Shown here piece after piece: positions 41,298 through 50,314 of a DNA stretch of 64,000 nt. Positions within the stretch are counted from its first letter, which is position 1. The number at the start of each line of letters is the position of its first letter. Source of the DNA: Firmicutes bacterium HGW-Firmicutes-9 (GTDB lineage: Bacteria; Bacillota; Clostridia; Christensenellales; CAG-138). A program made the translations under genes and the position numbers. Under the pieces are notes generated by a model. The model had not been told where the DNA came from. It did not search any database and saw only the letters and a program-made list of their open reading frames with translations. Where the stretch lies: contig PGZM01000003.1 of the NCBI GenBank assembly GCA_002841395.1, positions 1-64,000 of the forward strand. Reading direction: 5' to 3'.

Positions 41298-42065
41298 TTG
41301 AAACGCGTTATTTGCTGCCTGATGGCGGCTGTTCTTCTGTTTGGGACTGTGGGCTGCGCCGCGAGCGTTGCGCCCGTTACACCGGATGATGTTGCGCCGG
41401 ATGCGACGGTGACGCAGTCCCCGAGCGACGTCGTCGTATTTGACGACGCTGCGCTGGAAGCTTCGATTCGCGAGGCGCTCGGAAAGCCTGAGGGCGACAT
41501 CACAAGAGCGGATGCGGAAACACTCACAGAGCTGGAACTTTCACAGCTGGGCGTGGAGAAGGATCAGCCTATCATCCATAGTCTCTCCGCGCTGCAATAC
41601 TTCACCAATCTGACCTATCTGGGGCTTGGTTTCGCTGTGCAAAACGCGCAGAACTCGCAAGCGCCAATCGATCTATCCGTAATTGCGAACCTGACGAATC
41701 TTGAATCCTTGCAGATGGCAGGTGTGGTGGTCGACGATCTGTCTCCGCTTGCCAAGCTGGATCGCCTGATGAGCCTCACGCTTTACAATGGCGATCAGCC
41801 GCTTGATCTATCGCCACTTTCGGGGCTTGTCAACCTGGTGGCGCTTACGCTGCGCAACAATAAAATAACCGATTTGTCGCCGCTTGCAGGGATGAGCAAC
41901 TTGCGCTATCTCGATTTGGAAGGAAACCAAATCACGGATGTCTCGCCGCTTGCGGGTTTGACCGGTCTGGAGCGGCTGTATTTAATCGACAATCCGATTA
42001 CGGACTTCTCGCCGCTGGCGGAAGTGCGATCTGATCTCGTAGAGTGGGATTTTGAGGTCAAGTAA
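41298..42065 (+). CDS. Leucine-rich-repeat lipoprotein
   Basis: 255 residues. The N-terminal signal MKRVICCLMAAVLLFGTVGC has a lipobox ending in Cys20, so the protein is lipid-anchored outside the membrane. After an acidic linker, at least five internalin-type repeats of about 22 residues run from about 95 to 245 (pattern LTNLxxLxLxxNxITDLSPLAGL). It likely binds a protein or surface ligand. The start is TTG at 41298: GGAGG lies 9 bases upstream. A terminator follows. Confidence 0.8.
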   Translation: MKRVICCLMAAVLLFGTVGCAASVAPVTPDDVAPDATVTQSPSDVVVFDDAALEASIREALGKPEGDITRADAETLTELELSQLGVEKDQPIIHSLSALQYFTNLTYLGLGFAVQNAQNSQAPIDLSVIANLTNLESLQMAGVVVDDLSPLAKLDRLMSLTLYNGDQPLDLSPLSGLVNLVALTLRNNKITDLSPLAGMSNLRYLDLEGNQITDVSPLAGLTGLERLYLIDNPITDFSPLAEVRSDLVEWDFEVK

Positions 42066-42098
42066 GCGGTTTTAGTCGTAAATCTACAGAAAAGCAGG

Positions 42099-42124
42099 AC
42101 AGCCACCCGGCGACGGGTGGTTGT
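42099..42124 (+). terminator. Terminator after the LRR gene
   Basis: Stem ACAGCCACCC with GGGTGGTTGT around a 6-base loop; T-rich bases follow. Confidence 0.7.
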
Positions 42125-42340
42125 CTTTGATTTGTGTTTCACTTAAATTAAGAGTAGTATGTATGGTAGATAGATGGGTGAATCATCATCAGTACGCATC
42201 CGCAAATCAGTAAAGAGAAATCGAAAAAGACAAATCTCGTTGCAAAACAAACAGAACAGAACGGAAAACAACACTATACTTACCCTGAACAAAAAAGAAC
42301 AGAGCCTGTGTAGAACCGCAGGATCAGGAGGATGTTTCAT

Positions 42341-43963
42341 ATGGGTATGTTTTGCTATCAGTGCCAGGAGACCGCGGGCAACAAGGGCTGCACGGTGCGC
42401 GGCGTCTGCGGAAAGACAGAAGATGTCGCAAAGCGCATGGATGTGCTGCTTTACACGCTCCGGGGGATTTCATACATCGTGGTTAAAGACAAGCTCGACG
42501 TGAAAAAGCTCGACGCGCTCAACGGCGAGATGCTCACGAGCCTGTTTATGACCATCACCAACGCAAACTTCGACGCGGACGCGGTCGAACGTCAGGTCAT
42601 CAAGATGCTTGCGCTGCGGGACAGCTTGCGTCCCTGCAAGATTGAAGATCACGACGCGGCAAACTTCACCATCTCCGGCACGGCGCAGCTGCTCGAAAAG
42701 GCGGAGAGCGTCGGCGTGCTCAAGACCGAAAACGAGGATATCCGTTCCCTGCGCGAACTGGTCATTTATGGTCTCAAGGGACTTGCCGCTTATGCCGAAC
42801 ACGCGAGAAACCTTGGAAGTCGTGACGACGACATTGCGGCGTTTATTTACGAAGCGCTCGCGGCGACGCTGGACGACACGCTATCGGCAGACGAACTCAC
42901 CGCGCTCGTGCTCAAGACGGGTGCATATGGCGTGAAGACCATGGCGCTGCTGGACGCCGCGAACACCGCGCGTTATGGTTCGCCGGAGATTACGAAGGTC
43001 AACATCGGCGTGCGCAGCAATCCCGCAATTCTCGTCTCCGGCCACGATCTGGTCGACCTTGAGCAACTGCTCGAACAGACAAAGGGAACGGGCGTAGACG
43101 TCTACACCCATGGCGAGATGTTGCCCGCGCACGCATACCCCGCGTTCAAGAAGTACAATAACTTCGTCGGTAACTACGGCAATTCCTGGTGGAAGCAGCT
43201 CACCGAGTTCGAGTCGTTCCACGGCCCGATTCTGTTTACGACGAACTGCATCGTGCCGCCGAAGAGCGAAGAGATCCGCGCGCGCATCTTCACCACGGGC
43301 GCGGCGGGATTCCCCGGCTGCACGCACATCAAACCCGACGTGAATGGCAAGAAGGATTTCTCCGCGATCATCGCGCTGGCAAAAACCCTGCCCGCGCCGG
43401 AAGAGATTGAACGCGGTGAGATCGTCAACGGCTTTGCGCATGCGCAGGTGCTTGCGCTCGCGGACAAGGTCATCGACGCGGTCAAGAGCGGAGCCATCAA
43501 AAAATTCTTCGTCATGGCGGGATGTGATGGCCGCATGAAGAGCCGCGACTATTATACCGAGTTTGCGCAGAAGCTGCCGGACAACACCGTCATTCTCACC
43601 GCGGGCTGCGCAAAATTCCGCTATAACAAGCTCAATCTAGGCGACATCGGCGGCATTCCGCGTGTGCTGGACGCGGGGCAGTGCAACGACAGCTACTCGC
43701 TGGTTGTTATCGCGCAAAAGCTCGCAGAGGCATTCAAGCTCACCTCGGTCAACGAGCTGCCGTTGGCGTTCAACATCGCCTGGTATGAGCAAAAGGCGGT
43801 CATCGTGCTGCTTGCGCTGCTCTCGTTGGGCGTAAAGAACATCCATCTCGGGCCGTCGCTGCCCGCGTTCCTCTCGCCAAATGTCGCCAAAGTGCTGGTT
43901 GAAACATTCGGCATTGCGGGCATTGGCAACGTGGATGATGACATCGCACTGTTCATGAACTAA
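42341..43963 (+). CDS. hcp: Hybrid cluster protein (hydroxylamine reductase)
   Basis: 540 residues. The N-terminal cluster motif is CYQC-x7-C...C ([21 protein letters not shown]), the compact form found in anaerobes. The hybrid-cluster ligands appear later, in [24 protein letters not shown] and AGCAKFRYN. The protein handles NO or hydroxylamine stress in anaerobes. The ATG at 42341 is chosen over one at 42332 because AGGAGG directly abuts the first ATG and is 9 bases from the second. The leader 42125-42340 is A-rich with a possible -10 TATACT at 42275-42280. Confidence 0.95.
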   Translation: MGMFCYQCQETAGNKGCTVRGVCGKTEDVAKRMDVLLYTLRGISYIVVKDKLDVKKLDALNGEMLTSLFMTITNANFDADAVERQVIKMLALRDSLRPCKIEDHDAANFTISGTAQLLEKAESVGVLKTENEDIRSLRELVIYGLKGLAAYAEHARNLGSRDDDIAAFIYEALAATLDDTLSADELTALVLKTGAYGVKTMALLDAANTARYGSPEITKVNIGVRSNPAILVSGHDLVDLEQLLEQTKGTGVDVYTHGEMLPAHAYPAFKKYNNFVGNYGNSWWKQLTEFESFHGPILFTTNCIVPPKSEEIRARIFTTGAAGFPGCTHIKPDVNGKKDFSAIIALAKTLPAPEEIERGEIVNGFAHAQVLALADKVIDAVKSGAIKKFFVMAGCDGRMKSRDYYTEFAQKLPDNTVILTAGCAKFRYNKLNLGDIGGIPRVLDAGQCNDSYSLVVIAQKLAEAFKLTSVNELPLAFNIAWYEQKAVIVLLALLSLGVKNIHLGPSLPAFLSPNVAKVLVETFGIAGIGNVDDDIALFMN

Positions 43964-43978
43964 GAAAATTACCAATAT

Positions 43979-44001
43979 GGCTCCGGTATTTTGCCGGAGC
44001 C
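43979..44001 (+). terminator. Terminator-like hairpin after hcp
   Basis: Perfect stem GGCTCCGG/CCGGAGCC with a 7-base loop; only a short T run follows. Confidence 0.6.
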
Positions 44002-44060
44002 GTTTGCTATTTTGGCACAACGTGGTACGATATTAGAAGAGACATGCAGGAGGACGCGAC

Positions 44061-45383
44061 ATGAAGATAGTCATCATCGGCGCAAATGCGGCGGGAATGA
44101 GCGCGGCTTCGCGCATCAAACGAAAGGAAGCGGACAGCAGGGTTGTCGTGCTGGAAGCCACACAGGAGGTATCGTACGGCGCGTGCGGACTCCCGTTTTA
44201 TATTGCTGGGCTGAACAACGATCTTGATTTGGTGCGCATTCGATCCGTTGCCGACTTTGAAAAGAGCGGCATTGTGATGCGCACGGGATATAAGGTAGAG
44301 GGCATCGATTTTGCAACCAAGACCGTGTTCGGTACAACCGACGCGGAACATGCGTTTTCTGAGAACTATGACCGCCTGCTGATCGCAAGCGGCGCCGCCG
44401 CGCGCAAGTTGAATGTGCCCGGCGCGGACAAGGCGAATATATTCACATTGAAAACCCCGCAGGACGCCGAGCAGATTCGCACGGCGATCGAGCACAAGCA
44501 TCCGCGCGTGGTGATCATCGGCGGCGGCGCAATCGGGCTGGAGCTCGCCGAAGCGTGTCTGCTGAAAAAGGTGAAAAGCCTGCATATCATTGAAACATCG
44601 GGACAACTCCTGCCGGGGTTTGACGAGGAGTTTGCGCGCGCAGCGAAGACCGAGCTGGAGAAGTATGGCGTAAACGTACACCTCAACGCGCGCGTCAATT
44701 CGTTTACCGGATATGAGGCCGTGTCGCATGTTGCGACCGAGCGCGGCGGCCATGATGCGGACGTGGTCATCATCTCCATCGGCGTGGAGCCGAGCACATC
44801 GTTTGCCAAGGGAATTCGAAAGCTTGCCAACGGTGCAATCGAGACTGACCAACACATGCGAACCAGCGAGAAGGACGTTTTCGCCGCAGGCGACTGCGCG
44901 AGCGTCTGGAGCATGCTGCTGAATAAGCCGGTCTATATGCCGCTCGGCACCTATGCCAACAAACAGGGTCGGCTCGCTGGAGATTGCCTCGTGGGCAAGG
45001 ACGCGCCATATGACCGCGCTCTGGGCACGGTGATGCTCCGCTGCGTCGGGCTGGAGTTCGCGAAAACGGGCATCACGGAGGCGGAGGCAAAGGCCGCGGG
45101 GATCGACGCAAAGAGCGTCTCGGTGCGCGCGCATTCCCACCCGCAATATTATCCAAACGCCTGCGATATCGAGATCAAGCTTTGTTATGGCGCGACGGAT
45201 CGCGTGCTGCTCGGCGCGCAGATGATGGGCACGCGAGACACCGCGCTGCGCATCAATCCCATTGCGGTTGCGATTGATCGCGGCATGACCACGGACGAGC
45301 TGGGCTTTGCGGACTTTGGCTACGCGCCGCCGTTTTCGAGCGTTTGGGACGCGGTCGCTGTCGCGGCCAATGCCGCGAAGTAA
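44061..45383 (+). CDS. FAD-dependent pyridine nucleotide-disulfide oxidoreductase (CoA-disulfide reductase/NADH oxidase type)
   Basis: 440 residues with two dinucleotide-binding folds: VIIGANAAGMSAAS for FAD at the N-terminus and VVIIGGGAIGLELAEA for NAD(P)H near 150. The single redox cysteine in SYGACGLPFYI marks the CoA-disulfide reductase, NADH oxidase and peroxidase group. The FAD motif VFAAGDC is present. It probably reduces CoA-disulfide, polysulfide or oxygen with NAD(P)H; which cannot be told. AGGAGG precedes the ATG. It follows hcp, so both may serve redox stress. Confidence 0.85.
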   Translation: MKIVIIGANAAGMSAASRIKRKEADSRVVVLEATQEVSYGACGLPFYIAGLNNDLDLVRIRSVADFEKSGIVMRTGYKVEGIDFATKTVFGTTDAEHAFSENYDRLLIASGAAARKLNVPGADKANIFTLKTPQDAEQIRTAIEHKHPRVVIIGGGAIGLELAEACLLKKVKSLHIIETSGQLLPGFDEEFARAAKTELEKYGVNVHLNARVNSFTGYEAVSHVATERGGHDADVVIISIGVEPSTSFAKGIRKLANGAIETDQHMRTSEKDVFAAGDCASVWSMLLNKPVYMPLGTYANKQGRLAGDCLVGKDAPYDRALGTVMLRCVGLEFAKTGITEAEAKAAGIDAKSVSVRAHSHPQYYPNACDIEIKLCYGATDRVLLGAQMMGTRDTALRINPIAVAIDRGMTTDELGFADFGYAPPFSSVWDAVAVAANAAK

Positions 45384-45418
45384 AGAACATCATATTCCAT
45401 AAATCCGCATAATATAAG

Positions 45419-45438
45419 CCGCCTTCGGGCGGTTTTTT
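45419..45438 (+). terminator. Terminator after the disulfide oxidoreductase
   Basis: CCGCC-TTCG-GGCGG stem-loop followed by six T. Confidence 0.85.
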
Positions 45439-45451
45439 ATATGCGAATGAT

Positions 45452-45524
45452 GGATATATCAAAAAGATATATCCAATCTATTGACAACGCGAAATTCGTA
45501 AGTATAATATATCTATCAGATATA
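45452..45524 (+). promoter_or_regulatory. PadR promoter with twin operators
   Basis: Promoter TTGACA (45481-45486) and TATAAT (45503-45508), 16 bp apart. Operator one is the perfect palindrome GGATATATC-5 bp-GATATATCC at 45452-45474; operator two is TATATC-5 bp-GATATA at 45508-45524, overlapping the -10 box and start site. Both have the same half-site and 5-bp spacer, as expected for a dimeric PadR autorepressor. Confidence 0.7.
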
Positions 45525-45538
45525 AAGAAGGTGCTTGT

Positions 45539-46117
45539 TTGCGGCAGACAGATTATGTGATTCTTGGGCTGTTGGCGGAGCAGCCGCTCAGCGGCTATCA
45601 GATCAAGAAGCTCGTCGATATCCGGTTTAAGTTTTTCTGGAGCGAGAGTTTCGGGCAGATTTTTCCCGCGTTGAAATCGCTCGCGGCGGAAGGGCTCGCG
45701 GAAGAATGCGCGCAGGAGCACACAGGCGGCCGCGCGGCGAAAACGTATCAAATCACGCCGGCAGGCAGGGAAGCGCTTGTTGCGTGGCTTGGTCAGCCGG
45801 TGGAGAAGGAATCGTTGCGGCTGGAAATCCTGCTCAAGACATATTTTTCCAACTATGCTGCGCCGGAAGTCATGCTCGGCCATCTAGCCGCGTTTGAACA
45901 GAGCCATGCGCAGCAGCTGCATATCCTGGGGCTATTTCAAAAGGAGCTGGAGCGCATTCCGGACGACGACGAGAACCACCGCGAGGTGCTCCGCGTGATC
46001 GACTTCGGGCAGAAGGTGAACATGGCTTATCTCGACTGGTGCCGCGAAACGCGAGACTATTTTGAACAAAAGCAGGCGCGTCTGCGTGAAGCGCAAGACC
46101 AGCCTGACAAGAAATAA
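45539..46117 (+). CDS. PadR-family transcriptional regulator
   Basis: 192 residues: an N-terminal winged helix (about 5-85, with YVILGLLAEQPLSGYQIKKLV and the wing GGRAAKTYQITPAGREAL) and a C-terminal helical dimerisation domain (Vir_act_alpha_C type, about 95-180). The start is TTG at 45539 with AGAAGGTG upstream. Two identical half-site palindromes in its promoter suggest autorepression. It is followed 33 bp later by a membrane ferredoxin gene, which it may control. Confidence 0.88.
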   Translation: MRQTDYVILGLLAEQPLSGYQIKKLVDIRFKFFWSESFGQIFPALKSLAAEGLAEECAQEHTGGRAAKTYQITPAGREALVAWLGQPVEKESLRLEILLKTYFSNYAAPEVMLGHLAAFEQSHAQQLHILGLFQKELERIPDDDENHREVLRVIDFGQKVNMAYLDWCRETRDYFEQKQARLREAQDQPDKK

Positions 46118-46150
46118 CAATTTAGATGAAACGATAAGGGGTAAACTCAT

Positions 46151-46873
46151 ATGCGTCAAAAAATTCGCAGAATTATGCTGTATGTCTCTCTGGCACTCTT
46201 TCCTATTACAATGAACTTCCTCTCGCCGTATGTGTCCATCGACGGCGCGTTCGCGGGCGTGCTCTCCGGCAGCGCGATCATGTTCCTTGTGCTGTTCGTT
46301 TCCGGCATGTTCTTCGGGCGCGCGTGGTGCGGTTGGCTGTGCCCGGCGGGCGGCGTCGCGGAGGTTGCGCAGACCGTGAACCCGAAGCCGGCTAACGCAA
46401 AGCGGCTTAGGATCGTGCGTTATGTGATCTTCGCGGTGTGGTTCGGGGTCATCGTTACGGGCTTTGTGCTCGCGGGTGGCATCAAGGGCATCGATCCGCT
46501 GCGGTTGACGGAGAACTACATCTCCGTGGACGAGCCGCTGAAGTACATCATGTATTATCTCGTGCTTGGGCTGTTCTTCCTGCTGGATGTTGCGCTCGGT
46601 CGACGCGGTGCCTGCCACGGCATCTGCTGGATGAGTCCGTTCCTCAACGCGGGTATGTTGGTCGGAAGACTCCTGCACCTGCCGCAGATGCGGATCAAGG
46701 CGAAGGCGGAGAGCTGCATCGACTGCAAGAAGTGCAACAGCAAGTGCCCGATGAGCATCGACGTCAACGCCGCGGTCAAAACGGGCAGCGTGAAGAGCTA
46801 CGACTGCATCCTCTGCGGCGAGTGCGTGGATGTTTGCCCGAAGGACGTGCTGTCGTATCGGAAGAAGGCATAA
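46151..46873 (+). CDS. NapH-like membrane 4Fe-4S ferredoxin
   Basis: 240 residues. About four membrane helices span residues 8-155, with CGWLCP and CHGICW cysteine motifs in the loops as in NapH/CcoG-type proteins. The C-terminus carries two ferredoxin motifs, CIDCKKCNSKCP and CILCGECVDVCP, each binding a 4Fe-4S cluster. It probably passes electrons between the quinone or membrane pool and a soluble partner. The partner is unknown. AAGGGG precedes the ATG. Likely one transcript with the PadR gene. Confidence 0.85.
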   Translation: MRQKIRRIMLYVSLALFPITMNFLSPYVSIDGAFAGVLSGSAIMFLVLFVSGMFFGRAWCGWLCPAGGVAEVAQTVNPKPANAKRLRIVRYVIFAVWFGVIVTGFVLAGGIKGIDPLRLTENYISVDEPLKYIMYYLVLGLFFLLDVALGRRGACHGICWMSPFLNAGMLVGRLLHLPQMRIKAKAESCIDCKKCNSKCPMSIDVNAAVKTGSVKSYDCILCGECVDVCPKDVLSYRKKA

Positions 46874-46889
46874 TTTTATTGAACAAATG

Positions 46890-46913
46890 GGCACCCGCAA
46901 GGGTGCCTTTTTT
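46890..46913 (+). terminator. Terminator after the membrane ferredoxin gene
   Basis: GGCACCC-GCAA-GGGTGCC stem-loop followed by six T. Confidence 0.9.
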
Positions 46914-47054
46914 GAATTATGCACTTGTACAGAAGTGAAAAGATAATTACAATGAAGAACAGATTTTTACTTGCCAATTTCACAAATCTTTGATCATACT
47001 GTGTGTCATATAAGTATTTCCATCCGAATGTTAAAGTATAATGGAGCAAAATTG

Positions 47055-48560
47055 ATGAAGAAGTTTTTCTCGTCCGACAAGGGAAAGCGCGTGTTGATCG
47101 GCCTGGGGTTGCTCGCGCTTGCGATGACATTGGGTTACTCTTTGCAGAGCACGCTTCTTGAAAGCGGCGTGCGCTGGAAGCAGGCGATTTTTTTCCTTGT
47201 CGTAAGCGGAACGGGAATCAGCGGTATACTTTACATCTTTCTTGCGAGAAAAGGTTTGATGATCGGGTATGGTATTTTCCTTTACATAGCGATCATTCTA
47301 TTCTTTTCGAGCATTGATGCAGGTTTCACGAGTATTCTTTGGGCGTTGCCATTAATTATAGGTCCGGCGCTTGTCAACTATTTCGCGAAAAAGAAAAATA
47401 CATCCGGAAAGATAGCGAAGAAGTGCAAATCGACTAATAAAAAGCCAAATAGGATTACGGGTGAGTCATGGTCGCAAACGAAGATGGAGAACGCACCGCT
47501 ACTTGTCGCAAAAAGGTCAAGTGGCTCAATTTTTCAAGTTTTCGATTTAAATGAAACACTTCTGTTTTACAAAGTAGGGAGCTTTTTCAAAGATATTGAC
47601 GAAAAGAACTTAAAGCAGCTTGAAAACTTACCTCAATTGGGGAAGGACGACTTTTCGATTGATATAGATAACGTTACCGCGCTTCGTTTTCATGAATTAT
47701 ATTCGGATTACGATCCCTTTGACCTGGGAATCAACATATACACAAAACAGAAGAGACATTTTTTTGTAACGGTGAAAGCAAACTGCGGTGAGAGGCTGCA
47801 ACAACTGCTGCAAAATCGTATTCCACAGAAGGCGCAACAAGTGAAAAGCACAGAGCCGCACTTCGTCCCGACCTTGAACCCCAGAAGACGGAAAATCATG
47901 AGAAATGTTTATCTGCTTGTTTGTGCTTTTGCAATGGTCGTTGGTCTTGCATGGAGCTTTTTGGAAGTTCCGTATCGGCTTATTGCATGGTTGGCGTTGC
48001 TTCCGACCCCGTTGTTTCTCTTGATGCACTATTTCTATCCAAACGAAGTGACTTTGGCTGAGGATAAGAGATTTGCGCATAATCGGGTCATGGTATTCTT
48101 TGCGTTACTTGTGTCTGAGATACCTTTGATGATTCGTTCATATTCCGACTTTAATTTTCAAAAGCCAGGGAGATTGATATTAATCTCAGGTTTATTGCTT
48201 GTTCTGTTATTGATACAAGCGTACATTACTTCGGAAGAATGTAGAATACGTAAAGGTCAGTTAATTGGATTGGCATTCATACTTGGAGTCTACTGTATGT
48301 CCGCTGTCAGCCTTTTGAATGCGCTACTTGATAAAACTCCGCTTCAGGAAAAACCGGCAATCGTGCAAGAGATGCGAATATCTTCAGGAAAGAATCAGGA
48401 TTTCTATTATTTAGATGTTTTTACTTCCGACCAGCACGAGTATGAATTTCGGGTTGCAAGTTACTTATATGAGAGAACCCAAATCGGAGACACCGTAAAC
48501 GTTCTCTTCTACCAAGGTGCATTTGACATCCCATATGCCGAAGTCGAGGAGATCCCATAA
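47055..48560 (+). CDS. Large membrane protein of unknown function
   Basis: 501 residues from the ATG at 47055 (GGAG about 9 bases upstream; the frame is open earlier but lacks a better site). About four helices lie within residues 10-120, then a hydrophilic stretch of about 160 residues, then four or five helices (about 285-430) and a C-terminal soluble strand-rich part with YYLDVFTSDQHEYEFRVASYLYERTQIGDTVNVLFYQG. That last part resembles the DUF3592-type module. The central region is noticeably more AT-rich than flanking genes. Function unknown. Confidence 0.6.
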   Translation: MKKFFSSDKGKRVLIGLGLLALAMTLGYSLQSTLLESGVRWKQAIFFLVVSGTGISGILYIFLARKGLMIGYGIFLYIAIILFFSSIDAGFTSILWALPLIIGPALVNYFAKKKNTSGKIAKKCKSTNKKPNRITGESWSQTKMENAPLLVAKRSSGSIFQVFDLNETLLFYKVGSFFKDIDEKNLKQLENLPQLGKDDFSIDIDNVTALRFHELYSDYDPFDLGINIYTKQKRHFFVTVKANCGERLQQLLQNRIPQKAQQVKSTEPHFVPTLNPRRRKIMRNVYLLVCAFAMVVGLAWSFLEVPYRLIAWLALLPTPLFLLMHYFYPNEVTLAEDKRFAHNRVMVFFALLVSEIPLMIRSYSDFNFQKPGRLILISGLLLVLLLIQAYITSEECRIRKGQLIGLAFILGVYCMSAVSLLNALLDKTPLQEKPAIVQEMRISSGKNQDFYYLDVFTSDQHEYEFRVASYLYERTQIGDTVNVLFYQGAFDIPYAEVEEIP

Positions 48561-48650
48561 TTAGTAAAGATTGACGCAATCCGTTCGTGAGCATAGAATG
48601 TTCCTGTCACCCGACGGGTGCAAGATTATTCCCAAAGGATACAAAGATCA

Positions 48651-50132
48651 ATGAAACACAGCCTGCTTGCCCTAACGCTCATCCTGCTCTTGCTCCTTAC
48701 GCCCATTCCCGCGCGGGCGGAGGCGGCGGGGGCTGTCGAGATTACCGACGCGGCGGGGCTGTTGGCGATGGCGGACAAGCCGGACGGCTTCTATGTGCTC
48801 GGCGCGGATATCGACATGAACGGGGTCGCGTGGACGCCGTTTGCCTTCTCCGGCAGTCTCGATGGCGCGGGGCACACGATCTATAACCTCTCCCTCTCGC
48901 AGATGGGCGAGGAGCAGCGCATCACCTACGACGGACGGCACCGCGGATATCACACCGTGTTTGCCGCGCTGTTTTCCTCCGTCAGCGGCATGGTGCAAAA
49001 CTTGAATCTCCTCAACGTCAAGGCGGACCTCTCAACCGACCAACCCGCTTTCCTCGCCGGAATCGCCGGATATCTTTCCAAGGGCACCATCACAAGCTGC
49101 TCTGTCTCGGGCAGGCTGAAGATTACCTCCACGGCGCAGCAGTGCGGCGCGGGCGGCATCGCGGGCTTCGGGCGCGGTCTCATCCAGGGCTGCTCGGTGA
49201 ATGCGGAGATCACGATCATCGCGGTAAACCCCGAATCCTATTGCGAAGAGTATCTCGGCGGCATCCTCTCTAACGGCTTTGCGGACGTGCAGAACTGCAG
49301 CGTCAAGCTCACGGGCTTCACCTCGGTGCGCGGCTATGTGCACAACGGCGGCATCGTGGGTCTCAGCGACGTAAACCCCGACAACAAGCGCTATTTCGGC
49401 TTTGTGCGCGGTTGCACGGTAGACGCAGTGATCTCGTTTTTTGAGGACGTGGAGGACAGGCGCGCGTATTGCAGCACATTTGTCGGCGAGATTCAAAACG
49501 ACGATCTAATCGTCGGCAACAACGAGGCTGTGCGCTTTGAAAGCCACGAGAGTACGGATTTTACACGCATGCTTCTGCCGGACATGGACGAAAACCCGGT
49601 CTACAACGCCGTCGTGACCGCGCCGCGGTGTGAGGTGCTCGGCTTTACGACCTATACAAACCCCAGAACGGGTTACTCGTATACGGATGATTACACGGCC
49701 CCGGCGCACACGCCCGATCGATGGGAAGTGCTGGCCCCGGCGACGTACGAAGACGAGGGTGTTCGTAGGCAGAACTGCGCGGAGTGCGGCGTGCTGCTGC
49801 GCGAGGAAACAATACCGCGGTTGATTGCGAGCGAATCCTGCACACTCAACGAGAGCAAGATCGAGCTGCCGTATCGCGAGTCGTTCCAGCTGACCGCCAG
49901 CGTGTTGCCCGCTGACACAACGGACAAAAACCTGCGCTGGATGAGTTCGGACGAGTCTGTAGTACAGGTGGACACAGACGGTCTTGTCACAGCGGTCGGC
50001 AAAGGAACCGCCGCAATCTACGTGAAAACCGGAGACGGATTCTCGTCCGCCGCGTGTGAGGTAAACGTGTATTTCACGACTGGCCAGTGGATCACGCGCT
50101 ACATCCTGTTCGGGTGGCTCTGGAACCGATAA
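48651..50132 (+). CDS. Secreted protein with GLUG-like repeats and a BIG2 domain
   Basis: 493 residues. A cleavable signal peptide occupies about 1-24 (LLALTLILLLLLTPIPARAEA). The middle (about 50-310) has repeated Gly-rich turns such as GSLDGAGHTIYNLSL, as in GLUG-type beta-helix surface proteins. Residues about 400-480 form a BIG2 Ig-like domain (TLNESKIELPYRESFQLTASVLPADTT, VVQVDTDGLVTAVGKGTAAIYV). It is probably a surface or matrix protein. No sortase motif or lipobox is seen; the end (TRYILFGWLWNR) is hydrophobic. The start at 48651 begins the signal peptide cleanly. Confidence 0.75.
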   Translation: MKHSLLALTLILLLLLTPIPARAEAAGAVEITDAAGLLAMADKPDGFYVLGADIDMNGVAWTPFAFSGSLDGAGHTIYNLSLSQMGEEQRITYDGRHRGYHTVFAALFSSVSGMVQNLNLLNVKADLSTDQPAFLAGIAGYLSKGTITSCSVSGRLKITSTAQQCGAGGIAGFGRGLIQGCSVNAEITIIAVNPESYCEEYLGGILSNGFADVQNCSVKLTGFTSVRGYVHNGGIVGLSDVNPDNKRYFGFVRGCTVDAVISFFEDVEDRRAYCSTFVGEIQNDDLIVGNNEAVRFESHESTDFTRMLLPDMDENPVYNAVVTAPRCEVLGFTTYTNPRTGYSYTDDYTAPAHTPDRWEVLAPATYEDEGVRRQNCAECGVLLREETIPRLIASESCTLNESKIELPYRESFQLTASVLPADTTDKNLRWMSSDESVVQVDTDGLVTAVGKGTAAIYVKTGDGFSSAACEVNVYFTTGQWITRYILFGWLWNR

Positions 50133-50314
50133 ATGGCGAGATTTCGCGGTTTTTTGCACCCTAAACCCATGCGTTTCACCCAAAACATGTGCTGAAAATG
50201 AACCTTCGGTGTGATATACTGAAACTTAGATGGGATTGTTCCAACGAAGAAACAAGTTGTTGCGTTTTGGATGAGGGCTTGAGGTTGGGCGGTTACCCGC
50301 CGAAAGGGTAGACA

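Noticed and set aside
44007-45146. 379-codon frame antisense to the disulfide oxidoreductase
   Set aside because: Shadow frame; the sense strand has two complete dinucleotide-binding motifs and the redox cysteine.
50133-50314. c-di-GMP riboswitch before the second diguanylate cyclase
   Set aside because: The leader lacks the conserved GEMM core sequences and has no clear multi-stem architecture.
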